A DNA stretch of 34,204 bases from an uncultured Rhodopila sp. (GTDB lineage Bacteria; Pseudomonadota; Alphaproteobacteria; Acetobacterales; Acetobacteraceae), in NCBI RefSeq assembly GCF_903944925.1, contig NZ_CAJATU010000030.1, positions 1 to 34,204 of the forward strand. The letters run 5' to 3'. The notes beneath the pieces were generated by a model, which was not told the DNA's origin, did no database searches, and was given only the letters and a program-made list of their open reading frames with translations. This document shows positions 1 to 12,398 of this stretch, one piece after another. Position numbers and translations under genes: made by a program. Positions within the stretch are counted from its first letter, which is position 1. Each line of letters starts with the position of its first letter.

Positions 1-17
1 CCAATCCACTCTTCAGT

Positions 18-44
18 CCCCCCGTACCCACAAGGTCCGGGGGG
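18..44. terminator. GC-rich hairpin, possible terminator of a gene left of the window
   Basis: Two arms (18-28 and 34-44) can pair over 11 positions with one mismatch around a 5-base loop (CACAA); six consecutive C face six consecutive G. No clear T-run follows, so intrinsic termination is a guess. It lies just upstream of the initiator tRNA and could equally be the end of an upstream transcript or a processing structure. Confidence 0.4.
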
Positions 45-64
45 ATCAGCCTTTAAACACCGGA

Positions 65-141
<77 letters not shown>

Positions 142-228
142 GTTTCTCCTCCATATCGTTATTCCGGTTTGCGGCGCGGCGCCGATTCGCGCTACTAGAC
201 TCCCATTCGACCGGAGCCTGCTTATTCA

Positions 229-783
229 ATGTCCGTCATGTCCGACCGCTGGATTCGCCGCATGGCGCAGGACCACGGCATGATCGAACCGTTCGTGGAA
301 CAGCAGAAGCGCGACGGCGTAATCAGCTACGGCCTGTCCAGCTATGGCTACGATGCCCGCATCGCCGACGAGTTCAAGATCTTCACCAACATCGATTCCG
401 CCGTCGTCGATCCGAAATCATTCTCGCCGAACAGCTTCGTCGATCGCCAGACCGAGGTCTGCATCATCCCGCCGAACAGTTTCGCGCTCGGCCACACGGT
501 CGAATATTTCCGGGTCCCGCGCAACGTGCTGGTGATCTGCCTGGGGAAGTCCACCTACGCCCGCTGCGGAATCATCGTCAACGTCACGCCGCTGGAACCC
601 GAATGGGAAGGCCAGGTGACGATCGAGATCAGCAACACCACGCCGCTGCCGGCGAAAATCTACGCCCGCGAAGGCATCTGCCAGTTCCTGTTTCTACAGG
701 GGAATGAGGCCTGCGAAGTCAGCTATGCTGACAAGGCCGGGAAATACATGGGCCAGCGGGGCACCGCCCTGCCAAGGATGTAA
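229..783 (+). CDS. dcd: dCTP deaminase
   Basis: The 184-residue product matches dCTP deaminase, which converts dCTP to dUTP and ammonia for thymidylate synthesis in the cytoplasm. It shows the family N-terminus ([10 protein letters not shown] and IEPF), the substrate-loop region GKSTYARCG and the strongly conserved stretch [18 protein letters not shown], which includes the catalytic glutamate region, followed by REGICQFLF. The length fits the short alphaproteobacterial form and there is no fused dUTPase. The start at 229 is chosen by family length; a second ATG four codons on (MSDRW) is possible, and no strong ribosome-binding site is visible for either. murA follows after 7 bases, so the two are probably cotranscribed. 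Confidence 0.95.
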   Translation: MSVMSDRWIRRMAQDHGMIEPFVEQQKRDGVISYGLSSYGYDARIADEFKIFTNIDSAVVDPKSFSPNSFVDRQTEVCIIPPNSFALGHTVEYFRVPRNVLVICLGKSTYARCGIIVNVTPLEPEWEGQVTIEISNTTPLPAKIYAREGICQFLFLQGNEACEVSYADKAGKYMGQRGTALPRM

Positions 784-790
784 TATCTGA

Positions 791-2053
791 ATGGATCGTA
801 TCCGTATCCGCGGCGGCCACCCCCTTTCGGGAACCATCACCATCGGCGGCGCAAAAAACGCCGCCCTGCCGCTCATGGCCGCCGGCCTGCTGACCGATGA
901 GCGGTTGGTCCTGACCAACGTGCCCCGCCTCGCCGACATCCAGACCATGAGCGCCTTGCTCGCGCAGCATGGCATCGCCGTGGAGCCGGTCACGGCCGAC
1001 AAGCGCGTGCTATCGCTCGGCGGAGCCATCTCCAACACCGAAGCGCCCTACGACATCGTGCGCAAAATGCGCGCCTCGGTCCTCGTGCTCGGTCCATTGC
1101 TGGCCCGCACGGGAGAGGCGCGCGTCTCTCTCCCGGGCGGTTGCGCCATCGGAACCCGCCCGGTCGATCTGCACCTCAAAGGGCTGGAGCAGATGGGCGC
1201 CCGGTTCAACCTCGCCAATGGCTACATTGACGGCCGGGTGGATGGGCGGTTGCACGGCGCAACCATCGTGTTTCCTTCCGTTTCCGTCGGCGCGACGGAA
1301 AATCTGCTGATGGCTGCGTCCCTTGCCGACGGCCGGACAGTGCTGACGAATGCCGCGCGGGAACCCGAAATCGGCGATCTGGCTGCCTGCCTGGTGGCGA
1401 TGGGCGCGCGGATCGAGGGCATCGGCAGCCACTCCCTGACCATCGAAGGCGTCGGACGCCTGCACGGCGCGGATCACGCAATCATCCCCGATCGGATTGA
1501 AACCGGCAGCTACGCCTGTGCCGCGGCGATCTCCGGCGGCTCGGTTTTCCTGCGCGACGCACGATTGGATCATCTGGGTGCCACGGTGCGTATCCTGCGG
1601 GAGGCCGGGGTGGAGATCACCGCGCGGCCCGACGGGCTTATGGTGAAGCGGCTGAACGGGCTGCACGGCGTGGATGTGATGACCGAACCGTATCCCGGCT
1701 TCCCAACTGACATGCAGGCGCAGTTCATGGCGCTGATGGCGGTATCCGACGGTGCATCCATGGTGACTGAGACGATTTTTGAAAATCGCTTCATGCATGT
1801 CCCCGAACTGAACCGGATGGGCGCGCGGATCAACGTGCAAGGTGCCTCCGCGATCGTGCGCGGAACACCGTCGCTGTCCGGCGCGCCTGTCATGGCAACC
1901 GACCTGCGGGCATCTCTGTCGCTGATCCTGGCCGGCCTGGCCGCGCGGGGCGAAACGATCGTCAATCGCGTCTACCATCTTGACCGCGGTTACGAGTCGG
2001 TGGAGCAGAAGCTCGCCGCCTGCGGCGCCGACATCGAACGAATCTCCGGTTAG
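791..2053 (+). CDS. murA: UDP-N-acetylglucosamine 1-carboxyvinyltransferase
   Basis: This 420-residue protein is MurA, the first committed enzyme of peptidoglycan synthesis. It transfers enolpyruvate from phosphoenolpyruvate to UDP-N-acetylglucosamine in the cytoplasm. The N-terminal [13 protein letters not shown] carries the conserved lysine and asparagine of the active site. Cys118, in [14 protein letters not shown], corresponds to E. coli Cys115, the residue alkylated by fosfomycin, so the enzyme should be fosfomycin-sensitive. The C-terminal [15 protein letters not shown] and the [10 protein letters not shown] motif are also present. It begins 7 bases after dcd and is followed 15 bases later by ppa, suggesting one transcript. 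Confidence 0.97.
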   Translation: MDRIRIRGGHPLSGTITIGGAKNAALPLMAAGLLTDERLVLTNVPRLADIQTMSALLAQHGIAVEPVTADKRVLSLGGAISNTEAPYDIVRKMRASVLVLGPLLARTGEARVSLPGGCAIGTRPVDLHLKGLEQMGARFNLANGYIDGRVDGRLHGATIVFPSVSVGATENLLMAASLADGRTVLTNAAREPEIGDLAACLVAMGARIEGIGSHSLTIEGVGRLHGADHAIIPDRIETGSYACAAAISGGSVFLRDARLDHLGATVRILREAGVEITARPDGLMVKRLNGLHGVDVMTEPYPGFPTDMQAQFMALMAVSDGASMVTETIFENRFMHVPELNRMGARINVQGASAIVRGTPSLSGAPVMATDLRASLSLILAGLAARGETIVNRVYHLDRGYESVEQKLAACGADIERISG

Positions 2054-2068
2054 TAAGGACAACTCTCC

Positions 2069-2602
2069 ATGCGCATCGACGCCATCGCCATCGGCAACAA
2101 CCCGCCGGAAGACATCAACGTCATCGTCGAGGTCGCCATCGGTGGCGAGCCCATCAAGTACGAGATGGACAAGGCGGCCGGCACCCTGGTGGTGGACCGC
2201 TTCCTGTATACCCCCATGCGCTATCCGGGGAATTACGGTTTCGTTCCGCACACATTGTCGGATGACGGCGACCCGATCGACGTTCTCGTAGCGAACACCC
2301 GGCCGATTGTCCCCGGCGCGGTGATCAACGTCCGGCCCGTCGGCGTACTGAAAATGCAGGACGAGAGCGGCGGCGACGAGAAGATCATCGCCGTGCCGTC
2401 ACCCAAGCTGACGCAACGCTACGCCAATGTGCACAACTACACCGACATGCCCTCGATAACGCTCGATCAGATCCAGCATTTCTTCGAGCACTACAAGGAT
2501 CTCGAGCCGGGCAAGTGGGTCAAGCTGCTGGGCTGGGGTGATTCAAGTGAAGCCAAGAAGCTGATCACCGATGCCGTCGCACGGGCGAAGCACAAGGCCT
2601 GA
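2069..2602 (+). CDS. ppa: Inorganic pyrophosphatase (family I)
   Basis: This 177-residue soluble pyrophosphatase hydrolyses PPi to two phosphates and so pulls biosynthetic reactions forward. The family I signature DGDPIDVLV, with its metal-binding aspartates, is intact, as are the [16 protein letters not shown] stretch and the KWVKLLGW segment near the C-terminus. Length is normal for bacterial hexameric enzymes. An AAGGA ribosome-binding site precedes the ATG. It is the last gene of the plus-strand run; the gene after it is convergent, with a 10-bp perfect palindrome between. Confidence 0.96.
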   Translation: MRIDAIAIGNNPPEDINVIVEVAIGGEPIKYEMDKAAGTLVVDRFLYTPMRYPGNYGFVPHTLSDDGDPIDVLVANTRPIVPGAVINVRPVGVLKMQDESGGDEKIIAVPSPKLTQRYANVHNYTDMPSITLDQIQHFFEHYKDLEPGKWVKLLGWGDSSEAKKLITDAVARAKHKA

Positions 2603-2617
2603 TCGTCCCTTAGGCGT

Positions 2618-2642
2618 CATGGCCCGGCCGGTCCGGGCCATG
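2618..2642. repeat. REP-like palindrome between convergent genes
   Basis: A perfect 10-bp inverted repeat (CATGGCCCGG, loop CCGGT, CCGGGCCATG) lies in the 68-bp gap between the convergent ppa and livM genes. It may act as a bidirectional terminator, although no T-run follows on either strand. It shares the CATGGC..GCCATG ends with palindromes at 5834-5910, 11439-11460, 20484-20575 and 32065-32086. Confidence 0.65.
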
Positions 2643-2670
2643 CGCGACAGGTGGCCGGGCTGGCGCGCTG

Positions 2671-3603
2671 CTACAGCGAAATCCTGAAGAACGCTCCCAG
2701 TTCCCCGATGATCCCGCGCCGGAATGCCAGCACGCAGATCATGAAGATCACTCCCTGCGTCACCGTCACCCAGGCGCCGAACTGCGCCAGGTAGTTCTCC
2801 ATCGACGTTACCACCAGCGCCCCGGCCGCCGGCCCGAATACCGTGCCAAGACCACCCAGCAGCGTGGTCAGCACGACCTCCCCTGAGGTCGCCGAATTCA
2901 CGTCCGTCAGGGTCGCAATGCCGAACACCAGCGCCTTGGTGCCCCCGGCGACGCCGGCGATCATGCAGGACAGCACGAAGGCGATCAGCTTGTAGTCGTC
3001 GGTGCGGTAGCCCAATGACGTCGCCCGCGGCTCATTCTCGCGGATGCCCTTCAGCACCTGGCCGAACGGCGAGTGGATGATCCGGTGCACCAGCAGGAAG
3101 CCGCCGACGAAGATCGCCGCGGTGACCCAATACATCGTCATGTCGCTGGACAGGTCGATCAGGCCGAACAGATAGCCGCGCGGCACCTGCTGAATGCCGT
3201 CCTCGCCGCCGGTAAACGGCGCTTCCAGGCAGAAGAAATACACCATCTGCGCCAGCGCCAGGGTGATCATCGCGAAGTAGATGCCGGACCGCCGGATCGC
3301 CAGGAAGCCCAGCACCAGCCCCAGTGCCGCGCCGGTCAAGCCGCCGAGGATAATCGCTACCGAGGCATCCAAACCCCAGAACTTCATCGTCCAGGCGGCG
3401 ACATAGCTGCCCATGCCGAAGAATGCCGCATGGCCGAACGACAGCAGCCCGACATAGCCGATCATCAGGTTGAAGGCGCAGGCGAACAGGGCGGCGCAGA
3501 GTACGCGCATCAGGAATACCGGATACAGCACGAACGGGCTGACCGCGATCAGAACGAGCATGACCAGAAAGGCGATGGACTCGGCGCGCGAAAATCCGAA
3601 CAT
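2671..3603 (-). CDS. livM: Branched-chain amino acid-type ABC transporter permease (LivM family)
   Basis: The product (310 residues from this start) is a hydrophobic polytopic inner-membrane permease with many predicted membrane segments, typical of LivM. The conserved region LMIGYVGLLSFGHAAFFGMGSY and the cytoplasmic coupling segment with GIRENEPRATSLGY are recognisable and contact the ATPases. I chose the ATG at 3603 because an AAGG sequence lies upstream and the start sits directly after the livH stop (TGAGATG). An alternative ATG at 3621 would overlap livH by 17 bases but has no ribosome-binding site. It is the last gene of the liv-type operon. The imported substrate cannot be read from this subunit. 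Confidence 0.9.
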   Translation of the reverse strand: MFGFSRAESIAFLVMLVLIAVSPFVLYPVFLMRVLCAALFACAFNLMIGYVGLLSFGHAAFFGMGSYVAAWTMKFWGLDASVAIILGGLTGAALGLVLGFLAIRRSGIYFAMITLALAQMVYFFCLEAPFTGGEDGIQQVPRGYLFGLIDLSSDMTMYWVTAAIFVGGFLLVHRIIHSPFGQVLKGIRENEPRATSLGYRTDDYKLIAFVLSCMIAGVAGGTKALVFGIATLTDVNSATSGEVVLTTLLGGLGTVFGPAAGALVVTSMENYLAQFGAWVTVTQGVIFMICVLAFRRGIIGELGAFFRISL

Positions 3604-3604
3604 C

Positions 3605-4492
3605 TCAGGCAGCCCTTCCAAAGAGGCCGCGCGGCCTGAGCAGCAGAACGATCACCATCACCAGGAACACCACGGTCGCCGAGGCCTGCGGGTAGAAGAC
3701 TTTCGTCAGTCCCTCCAGCACGCCCAGGGCGAACCCGGTGACGATCGATCCCATGATCGAGCCCATGCCGCCGATGACCACCACCGCGAACACCGTGTTG
3801 ATGAAATTGCTGCCCATGTTGGGGTTCACCGAGTAGATCGGCGCCGCCAGCACGCCGGCAAACGCCGCCAAAGCCACGCCGCCGCCATAGGTCAGGGTGA
3901 TCAGCCGCGGCACATCGACACCGAAGGCCTGCACCATCGGCGCGTTCTCGGTCGCCGCCCGCAGTTTCGCGCCGAGCGAGGTCTTCTCGATTATCGCCCA
4001 GGTCGCCAGGCACACCACCAGTGCCGCCAGCACCACCCAGCCGCGGTATATCGGCATGTACATGAAGCCGAGATTGGCAGCGCCCTGCAGCACGGAGGGT
4101 ATGCGGTAGGGCATGCCCGAACTGCCATAGGCGTTGCGGAACAGGCCCTCGATCACCAGCGCCAGCCCGAAGGTCAGCAGCAGGCCGTACAAATGGTCGA
4201 GCTTGTACAGCCGGCTGATGATGGTCTTTTCCAGGATGATGCCGAAGATGCCGACGATCAGCGGCGCCAGGATCAGCGCCGGGAAGTAGCCGATATCCAG
4301 ATAGTTCAGCAGCATCCAGGAAACGAACGCGCCCATCATGAACAACGCCCCGTGGGCGAAGTTGATGATGTTGAGCATGCCGAAAATCACCGCCAGCCCA
4401 AGCGACAGCATCGCATAAAACGCGCCGTTGATCAGCCCGAGCAGAAGCTGCCCGAACAACAGCGGGCCGGGAATGCCAAAGATTGTTATCAT
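3605..4492 (-). CDS. livH: Branched-chain amino acid-type ABC transporter permease (LivH family)
   Basis: This 295-residue integral membrane permease pairs with LivM to form the translocation channel. The family N-terminal stretch GLINGAFYAMLSLGLAVIFG and the following NIINFAHGALFMMGAF are clear, as is the conserved ENAPMVQAFGVDVPRL coupling region and the GGMGSIMGSIVTGF motif near the C-terminus. The start at 4492 is chosen because the conserved N-terminus begins there; the reading frame is open further upstream but without family similarity. It sits 34 bases after the binding-protein gene and abuts livM, so it is translated from the same mRNA. Confidence 0.92.
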   Translation of the reverse strand: MITIFGIPGPLLFGQLLLGLINGAFYAMLSLGLAVIFGMLNIINFAHGALFMMGAFVSWMLLNYLDIGYFPALILAPLIVGIFGIILEKTIISRLYKLDHLYGLLLTFGLALVIEGLFRNAYGSSGMPYRIPSVLQGAANLGFMYMPIYRGWVVLAALVVCLATWAIIEKTSLGAKLRAATENAPMVQAFGVDVPRLITLTYGGGVALAAFAGVLAAPIYSVNPNMGSNFINTVFAVVVIGGMGSIMGSIVTGFALGVLEGLTKVFYPQASATVVFLVMVIVLLLRPRGLFGRAA

Positions 4493-4526
4493 GGTTGTTT
4501 CCCGGCCACGCCGTTTCCCTTGTTGA

Positions 4527-5756
4527 TCAGGCTTTGACGAACGGGCAGTGCCCGTCGGCCAGCGGCCGGAACGCCTCATTCCCGGGCGTTTCCACCACCA
4601 GCTTGTAGTAGTCCCACGGGTGTTTGCTCTCGGACGGCTTCTTCACCTCGAAGAGGAAGGACGGCACCAGGTTGCGGCCGTCCTCGCGGATCTTGGTCTT
4701 GCCGAAGCAGTCGTCGTCAACCGGCATTGCCTTCATCCGGTTGACCGTCGCCACGCCGTCCTTCTTCGCCTCGGCGGCACCCATGTCGGCGACGGTCTTC
4801 AGATAGTGCAAGGTGGCGGAGTAGCAGCCGGCATGGTCCATGTTGGGATAGTTGTTCGGCGTCTTCGGCAGCACGCGCTTGGTGAAGGCGCGGGTGCGGT
4901 CGTTCAGGTCCCAATAGAAGCTTTCCGTCAGGTTCAGCCCGCCGGCGACATCCAGGCCCAGCGCATGAACGTCGGTGATGAACATCAGCAGCGCCGCGAT
5001 CTTCATCGAGCTGTTCAGCCCGAACTCATGCGCCTGCTTGATCGAGTTGACCGTGTCGCCGCCGGCATTGGCCAGGCCGATGACTTTCGCTCCGCTCGAT
5101 TGCGCCTGCACCAGGAACGACGAGAAGTCGGTGGTGCCGGGGAACGGATACTGCGCGGAACCCACCACCTTGCCGCCCGCTGCGGTGACGAAGGCGGAGG
5201 TGTCGGACTGCAACTGCTTGCCGAAGGCATAGTCAGCAGTGACGAAATACCAGGAATCGCCGCCAGCCTTCACCATCGCGCCACCGGTGGACTTCGCCAG
5301 CATGTAGGTGTCGTAGGTCCAGTGGACGAAATTCGGCGAACACTGCGCCCCGGTCAGCGCCGAACTGGCGGCACCGGAGTTCAGGTAGACCTTGTTCTTC
5401 TCCCGCACCACCGATTGCAGCGCCAGCGCCACCGAGGATGTCGGCACATCCAGCAGCATATCGACGCCGTCGCGGTCGAACCACTGGCGGGCGATCGAGA
5501 CGGCAAGGTCCGGCTTGTTCTGGTGATCCGCCGAAATGACCTCGACAGTGAGGCCCTTGGCGGCGACGCCGAAATCCTCCAGCGCCTGCTGCGCGCAGAT
5601 GACGGAAGTCCGGCCGCCGGTGTTGGTATACGGCCCGGACTGGTCGTTCAGAACGCCGATTTTGATCACCGGCTTCTGCGCCCGGGCGGGGCGGATAAGA
5701 GGCAGCGTGGCGGCCGCGGCCACCGTGGTCAGTGCGGAACGGCGTGTGAGAGTCAT
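4527..5756 (-). CDS. Periplasmic substrate-binding protein of a LivK-type ABC transporter
   Basis: This 409-residue product is a type 1 periplasmic binding protein of the branched-chain amino acid family. The N-terminus from 5756 (MTLTRRSALTTVAAAATLPL, then IRPARA) has a twin arginine, a hydrophobic core and an AxA-like cleavage site, so export by Tat or Sec is likely. The mature part starts KIGVLNDQSGPYTNTGG, the usual beginning of the first lobe. I prefer this start over an in-frame one at 5831 because it places the signal peptide at the end. The ligand is unknown; relatives bind amino acids, amides, urea or aromatic acids, so an aromatic ligand is possible given the downstream pathway, but nothing in the sequence proves it. 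Confidence 0.88.
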   Translation of the reverse strand: MTLTRRSALTTVAAAATLPLIRPARAQKPVIKIGVLNDQSGPYTNTGGRTSVICAQQALEDFGVAAKGLTVEVISADHQNKPDLAVSIARQWFDRDGVDMLLDVPTSSVALALQSVVREKNKVYLNSGAASSALTGAQCSPNFVHWTYDTYMLAKSTGGAMVKAGGDSWYFVTADYAFGKQLQSDTSAFVTAAGGKVVGSAQYPFPGTTDFSSFLVQAQSSGAKVIGLANAGGDTVNSIKQAHEFGLNSSMKIAALLMFITDVHALGLDVAGGLNLTESFYWDLNDRTRAFTKRVLPKTPNNYPNMDHAGCYSATLHYLKTVADMGAAEAKKDGVATVNRMKAMPVDDDCFGKTKIREDGRNLVPSFLFEVKKPSESKHPWDYYKLVVETPGNEAFRPLADGHCPFVKA

Positions 5757-5833
5757 GGGATGGACCTTTATAACGTCACGATTGAGCCGCCGCCCGGTGC
5801 GGGCGATCGGAGCGGGTTGCGCATTCTCCATTC

Positions 5834-5910
5834 GTCATGGCCGGGCGCGTCCCGACCATCTGCGCACCGACCGTTGCTGTCTGGATGGCCGGGACACGCG
5901 CGGCCATGAC
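5834..5910. repeat. Long imperfect REP-like palindrome within the liv operon
   Basis: The outer arms GTCATGGCCG (5834-5843) and CGGCCATGAC (5901-5910) are perfect inverted repeats. Inside them a second imperfect pairing (5845-5860 with 5884-5901) extends the stem. It occupies most of the 180-bp gap between livF and the binding-protein gene on the transcribed minus strand. A structure here could stabilise or separate parts of the message; binding-protein genes often need more product than ATPases. No promoter was recognised in this gap. Confidence 0.6.
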
Positions 5911-5936
5911 AATGGGACGGGGGCCGGCACCTTTAC

Positions 5937-6624
<688 letters not shown>

Positions 6625-6632
<8 letters not shown>

Positions 6633-7380
6633 CCACTGTTCCCAGATAGGCGGCGATCACTTCGGGGTTCTTCGAGACGGTGGCGTAGTCGCCCTCCGCC
6701 AGCACCTTGCCGCGGGTCAGCACGGTGATCCGGTCGCACAGGCCCTCCACCACCGACAGGTTGTGCTCCACCATCAGGATGGTGCGGCCTTTGCGGATGC
6801 GCCTGATCAGATCGACGATGCGGTCCACGTCGCCATGCGCCATGCCGGCGGTGGGTTCGTCGAGCAGCATCATCTCCGGATCCAGCGCCAGGGTGGTCGC
6901 GATCTCCAGCGCGCGCTTCAGGCCGTAGGACAAGTCGGCCACCACGGTCTCGGCGAAGCCCGACAGGCCGACATCGAACAGCAGTTCCCGGGCGCGGTCG
7001 TCGAAGACCTGCAGCGCCCGGTCGGAGCGCCAGAAGTCGAAGCTGGCCCCGCGCACGCGCTGCAGCGCCAGCCGGACATTTTCCAGGGCGGTCAGGTGCG
7101 GGAACACGGCGGAAATCTGGAAGCTGCGGACCAGCCCGAGCCGCGCCACCATGGCCGGCTTCATGCCGGTGATGTCGCGGCCCTTGAACCGGATTTTACC
7201 GCGAGTCGGCGGCAGGAAGGAGGTCAGAAGGTTGAAGCAGGTGGTCTTGCCGGCGCCGTTCGGGCCAATCAGGGCGTGGATGTTCCCGGTCGCCACACGC
7301 AACGAGACTCCATCGACAGCCAGGAAACCGCCGAATTCCCGCGTGAGGCCTTCTGTTTCCAGGATGGTGTCGTCTGTCAC
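6625..7380 (-). CDS. livG: ABC transporter ATP-binding protein (LivG family)
   Basis: This 251-residue ATPase is the LivG partner. Walker A GPNGAGKTT, Walker B MMLLDEPTAGM and the switch region ILMVEHNLSVVEGL are intact, as is the LivG-type FQISAVFPHLTALENV Q-loop segment. The signature motif is LSYGLKRALEIA rather than LSGGQ, with tyrosine in the second variable place, a variation common in this branch. The start is a GTG at 7380; an overlapping ATG at 7390 is in another frame. It is the first gene of the five-gene minus-strand operon. Its 137-bp upstream gap contains an AT-rich TATAAA-like stretch on the minus strand near 7400, too weak to annotate as a promoter. Confidence 0.94.
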
Positions 7381-7517
7381 CCCCGGACATCTCCCATTTT
7401 ATATTGGCTTATTGATGCAGTACGTTTTGCATATACCGCCGGGTCATGCAAGGCCACGGCGATTGAAGCGGCGGGTATCGTTATCATGTGATGGCGCGAT
7501 TTGCCGCCGCCATAACG

Positions 7518-8972
7518 CTAGAATACCACCACGCTCCGAAGCCCGAGCACCGCGGCGTCGGCGGCTTTGTTTGCCGGATTGTTGATGCCCGGAACGCCGC
7601 CGCCAGGACTGAAAATGTACTGGAAATCGGGCTGTAAGGTCAGCCAAGGGGTGACCGCCGCCTGGTAGGTCAGTTCCAGGACCGTCTCGCTGGCGCGGCG
7701 CGGATAGGCGGTTCCGCTGAACAATGCCACATCGCCATCCGCCTGGCGGGCCGTGTCGCTGATCCGGGCAAAGCCGACACCGATGCCAATGGTGTCGTCG
7801 GGACGGCTGTGAAAAGCGCCCTTCCAGGTCACGCCGGCATTGACGAACGCGCTCACCGGATTGCGGTCGCCGCTGCTCGCGGTGACCCGGGCGAACACGC
7901 CGATGCCCTGGTCCTTGGTGCCCGGCTCGCGCCATATCAACTGATCCGCCACCGCATAGACGCTGTAGTTGCCGCTATGCGACAACGGCACGCCGCCGCT
8001 GGACGGATCGGCCAGCAGCCGCCCGTCGGCGCCGAAGCGCTGGTCCGGGAAGGCGTTGGAGTTGTACCAGGCGCCGAGCTTATAGGTGCCGGGCAGCCCG
8101 GCCGCCTGGTCCCCGGTGTTGATCGCATACTGCACCTCGCCGATGACGAAGACGCCCTGGTTGAGCACGAATGACGTGCCGGAGGCGTTGCGAACCTGCG
8201 GGTCGCCCTGGCCGGCCGGCGCCGGACTGCCGCTGTAGACGCCCAGCAGCATGGCGAGGTCGTCGCGCGGCTGCATCTTGATCCGGCCGCCGAGTGCGGC
8301 CAGCGGGTAGGCCGGGCCGCCCGCCGGCAGCGCCGTGGCGGCAAGTGTCGGCCAACCGAACGCACCGTTGATGAAGACGCCGCCATAGGTGGTGACCTGG
8401 AACTCCGCATCGGCGGCCTGCTGGCCGAGGCGCAGCGACAGCGCCCCGCCAAGCATGGTTTGCTCGTACCACAGATCGAACAGCCGCGACCCGGGCACCG
8501 CCTCGATGTTGCTGACGGTGTCGAGGTTGCCGAGGTTGCTGCCGGTCAGGCCCTGGCCATGGATCTGATACATGCTGGCCTTGAACGTGCCACCGGGCAG
8601 GCCGATGGCTTTCGCGGTATCGATTTGCAGCGCCGCAAGGGTGGCGCCCTCATAGATCGCGCCGGTCAAGTCCCCGGTGACATTGCCCAGCACCTCGCTG
8701 GTTTCCTGCAAGGTGATGCTGATCCCGGCGTCCTCCAGCTTCGAGCGGATGCCGCCGGGATCGCCGAGCAGGCGGCCGCGCTGCCAGATCCCGCCATCGG
8801 CGGGAGGTGAGGGCGTTTGTTCCAGCGGCTGCTGCGCGCGTGTCTGCGGCGCGCCCGGCAGACTGCCGGTTGGCGGAATCTGCGACAGAGCCGGGGAGGG
8901 GGTGGCGCTGAACAAGGCCGCGGCAAAGGCCACGGCCCCGGCGTGCCTCTGGCGGCAGCCATCAAAGGGCAT
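7518..8972 (-). CDS. OprB-family carbohydrate-selective porin
   Basis: The 484-residue product looks like an outer-membrane porin of the OprB family, which forms 16-stranded barrels for sugar or small-molecule diffusion. It has an N-terminal signal-like hydrophobic segment ending near PALSQ, a proline-rich linker, then the OprB pattern: WQRGRLLGDPGG, a GTFKASMYQIHGQG strand, LFDLWYEQTML, LSLRLGQQAADAEF, and later ETVLELTYQAAVTPWLTLQPDFQYIFSPGG. It ends in phenylalanine, as expected for barrel insertion by BAM. The substrate cannot be stated. It is divergent from the NodT-type gene and is followed by the liv operon on the same strand. Confidence 0.87.
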   Translation of the reverse strand: MPFDGCRQRHAGAVAFAAALFSATPSPALSQIPPTGSLPGAPQTRAQQPLEQTPSPPADGGIWQRGRLLGDPGGIRSKLEDAGISITLQETSEVLGNVTGDLTGAIYEGATLAALQIDTAKAIGLPGGTFKASMYQIHGQGLTGSNLGNLDTVSNIEAVPGSRLFDLWYEQTMLGGALSLRLGQQAADAEFQVTTYGGVFINGAFGWPTLAATALPAGGPAYPLAALGGRIKMQPRDDLAMLLGVYSGSPAPAGQGDPQVRNASGTSFVLNQGVFVIGEVQYAINTGDQAAGLPGTYKLGAWYNSNAFPDQRFGADGRLLADPSSGGVPLSHSGNYSVYAVADQLIWREPGTKDQGIGVFARVTASSGDRNPVSAFVNAGVTWKGAFHSRPDDTIGIGVGFARISDTARQADGDVALFSGTAYPRRASETVLELTYQAAVTPWLTLQPDFQYIFSPGGGVPGINNPANKAADAAVLGLRSVVVF

Positions 8973-9312
8973 GAAAATCGTTCCGTATCATAAGTACGGG
9001 CTTCGTTCGGGGAAGCGCCGATGCGCCGCCGCCTATCCGGGGCGGCAGCAAACAATAGCGCAGAGCATTCGAGCTCCACGTGACCGTTTGGAATGAGGCC
9101 AGTTGCTGAACTATATGCGAGTAACTCGCAATCGCATTTATGGAGTATCGCATCGCAATGCGTTGATCCGTGACAGTTCGATCGTCCGCACCTATTTTCC
9201 GCGTGGAACAGTCGAGGCGAGGCGGATTGCGCATGCGTTCGGGAATTTCGTGCCGCGCCGCCTCTCGACGTGAGACGCCGGCGAACCCGCGCCGCCACGG
9301 GATATCCGGTTC
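8973..9312. promoter_or_regulatory. Divergent intergenic region with two dyads
   Basis: This 340-bp gap separates the porin (minus) and NodT-type gene (plus). No convincing gene is seen in it. Near the porin start a dyad CCGTA-N7-TACGG (8983-8999) overlaps a minus-strand TATGAT (8987-8992) resembling a -10 box, although no good -35 is present. Further right a perfect 15-bp palindrome TGCGAGTAACTCGCA (9116-9130) sits in a locally AT-rich stretch and looks like an operator for a dimeric repressor such as a TetR-type protein. No regulator gene is adjacent. Confidence 0.4.
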
Positions 9313-12214
<2,902 letters not shown>

Positions 12215-12398
12215 CAACGGTCCCTCATTTGGTCACGCCGCGCACTCTAGCGGCAAACCGCGCCCCGGCACAGGGCGCAATCTCAAGCGTGGTTGCCGCT
12301 GGTGCCGAAGCCGGTTATGGCACGCTTCCTCAACGGCAGGACGTGTTCGCTTGATTCGGCGCGCCCTTCGGATTGGCGAGACCGACAGGATGAACTCA

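Noticed and set aside
1010..2251. A 413-codon open frame antisense to murA and ppa
   Set aside because: It crosses two well-recognised genes and has no motifs; it is a product of high GC.
8962..9234. A 90-codon minus-strand frame upstream of the porin
   Set aside because: It overlaps the porin start, covers the palindrome, and has no recognisable domain or signal peptide.
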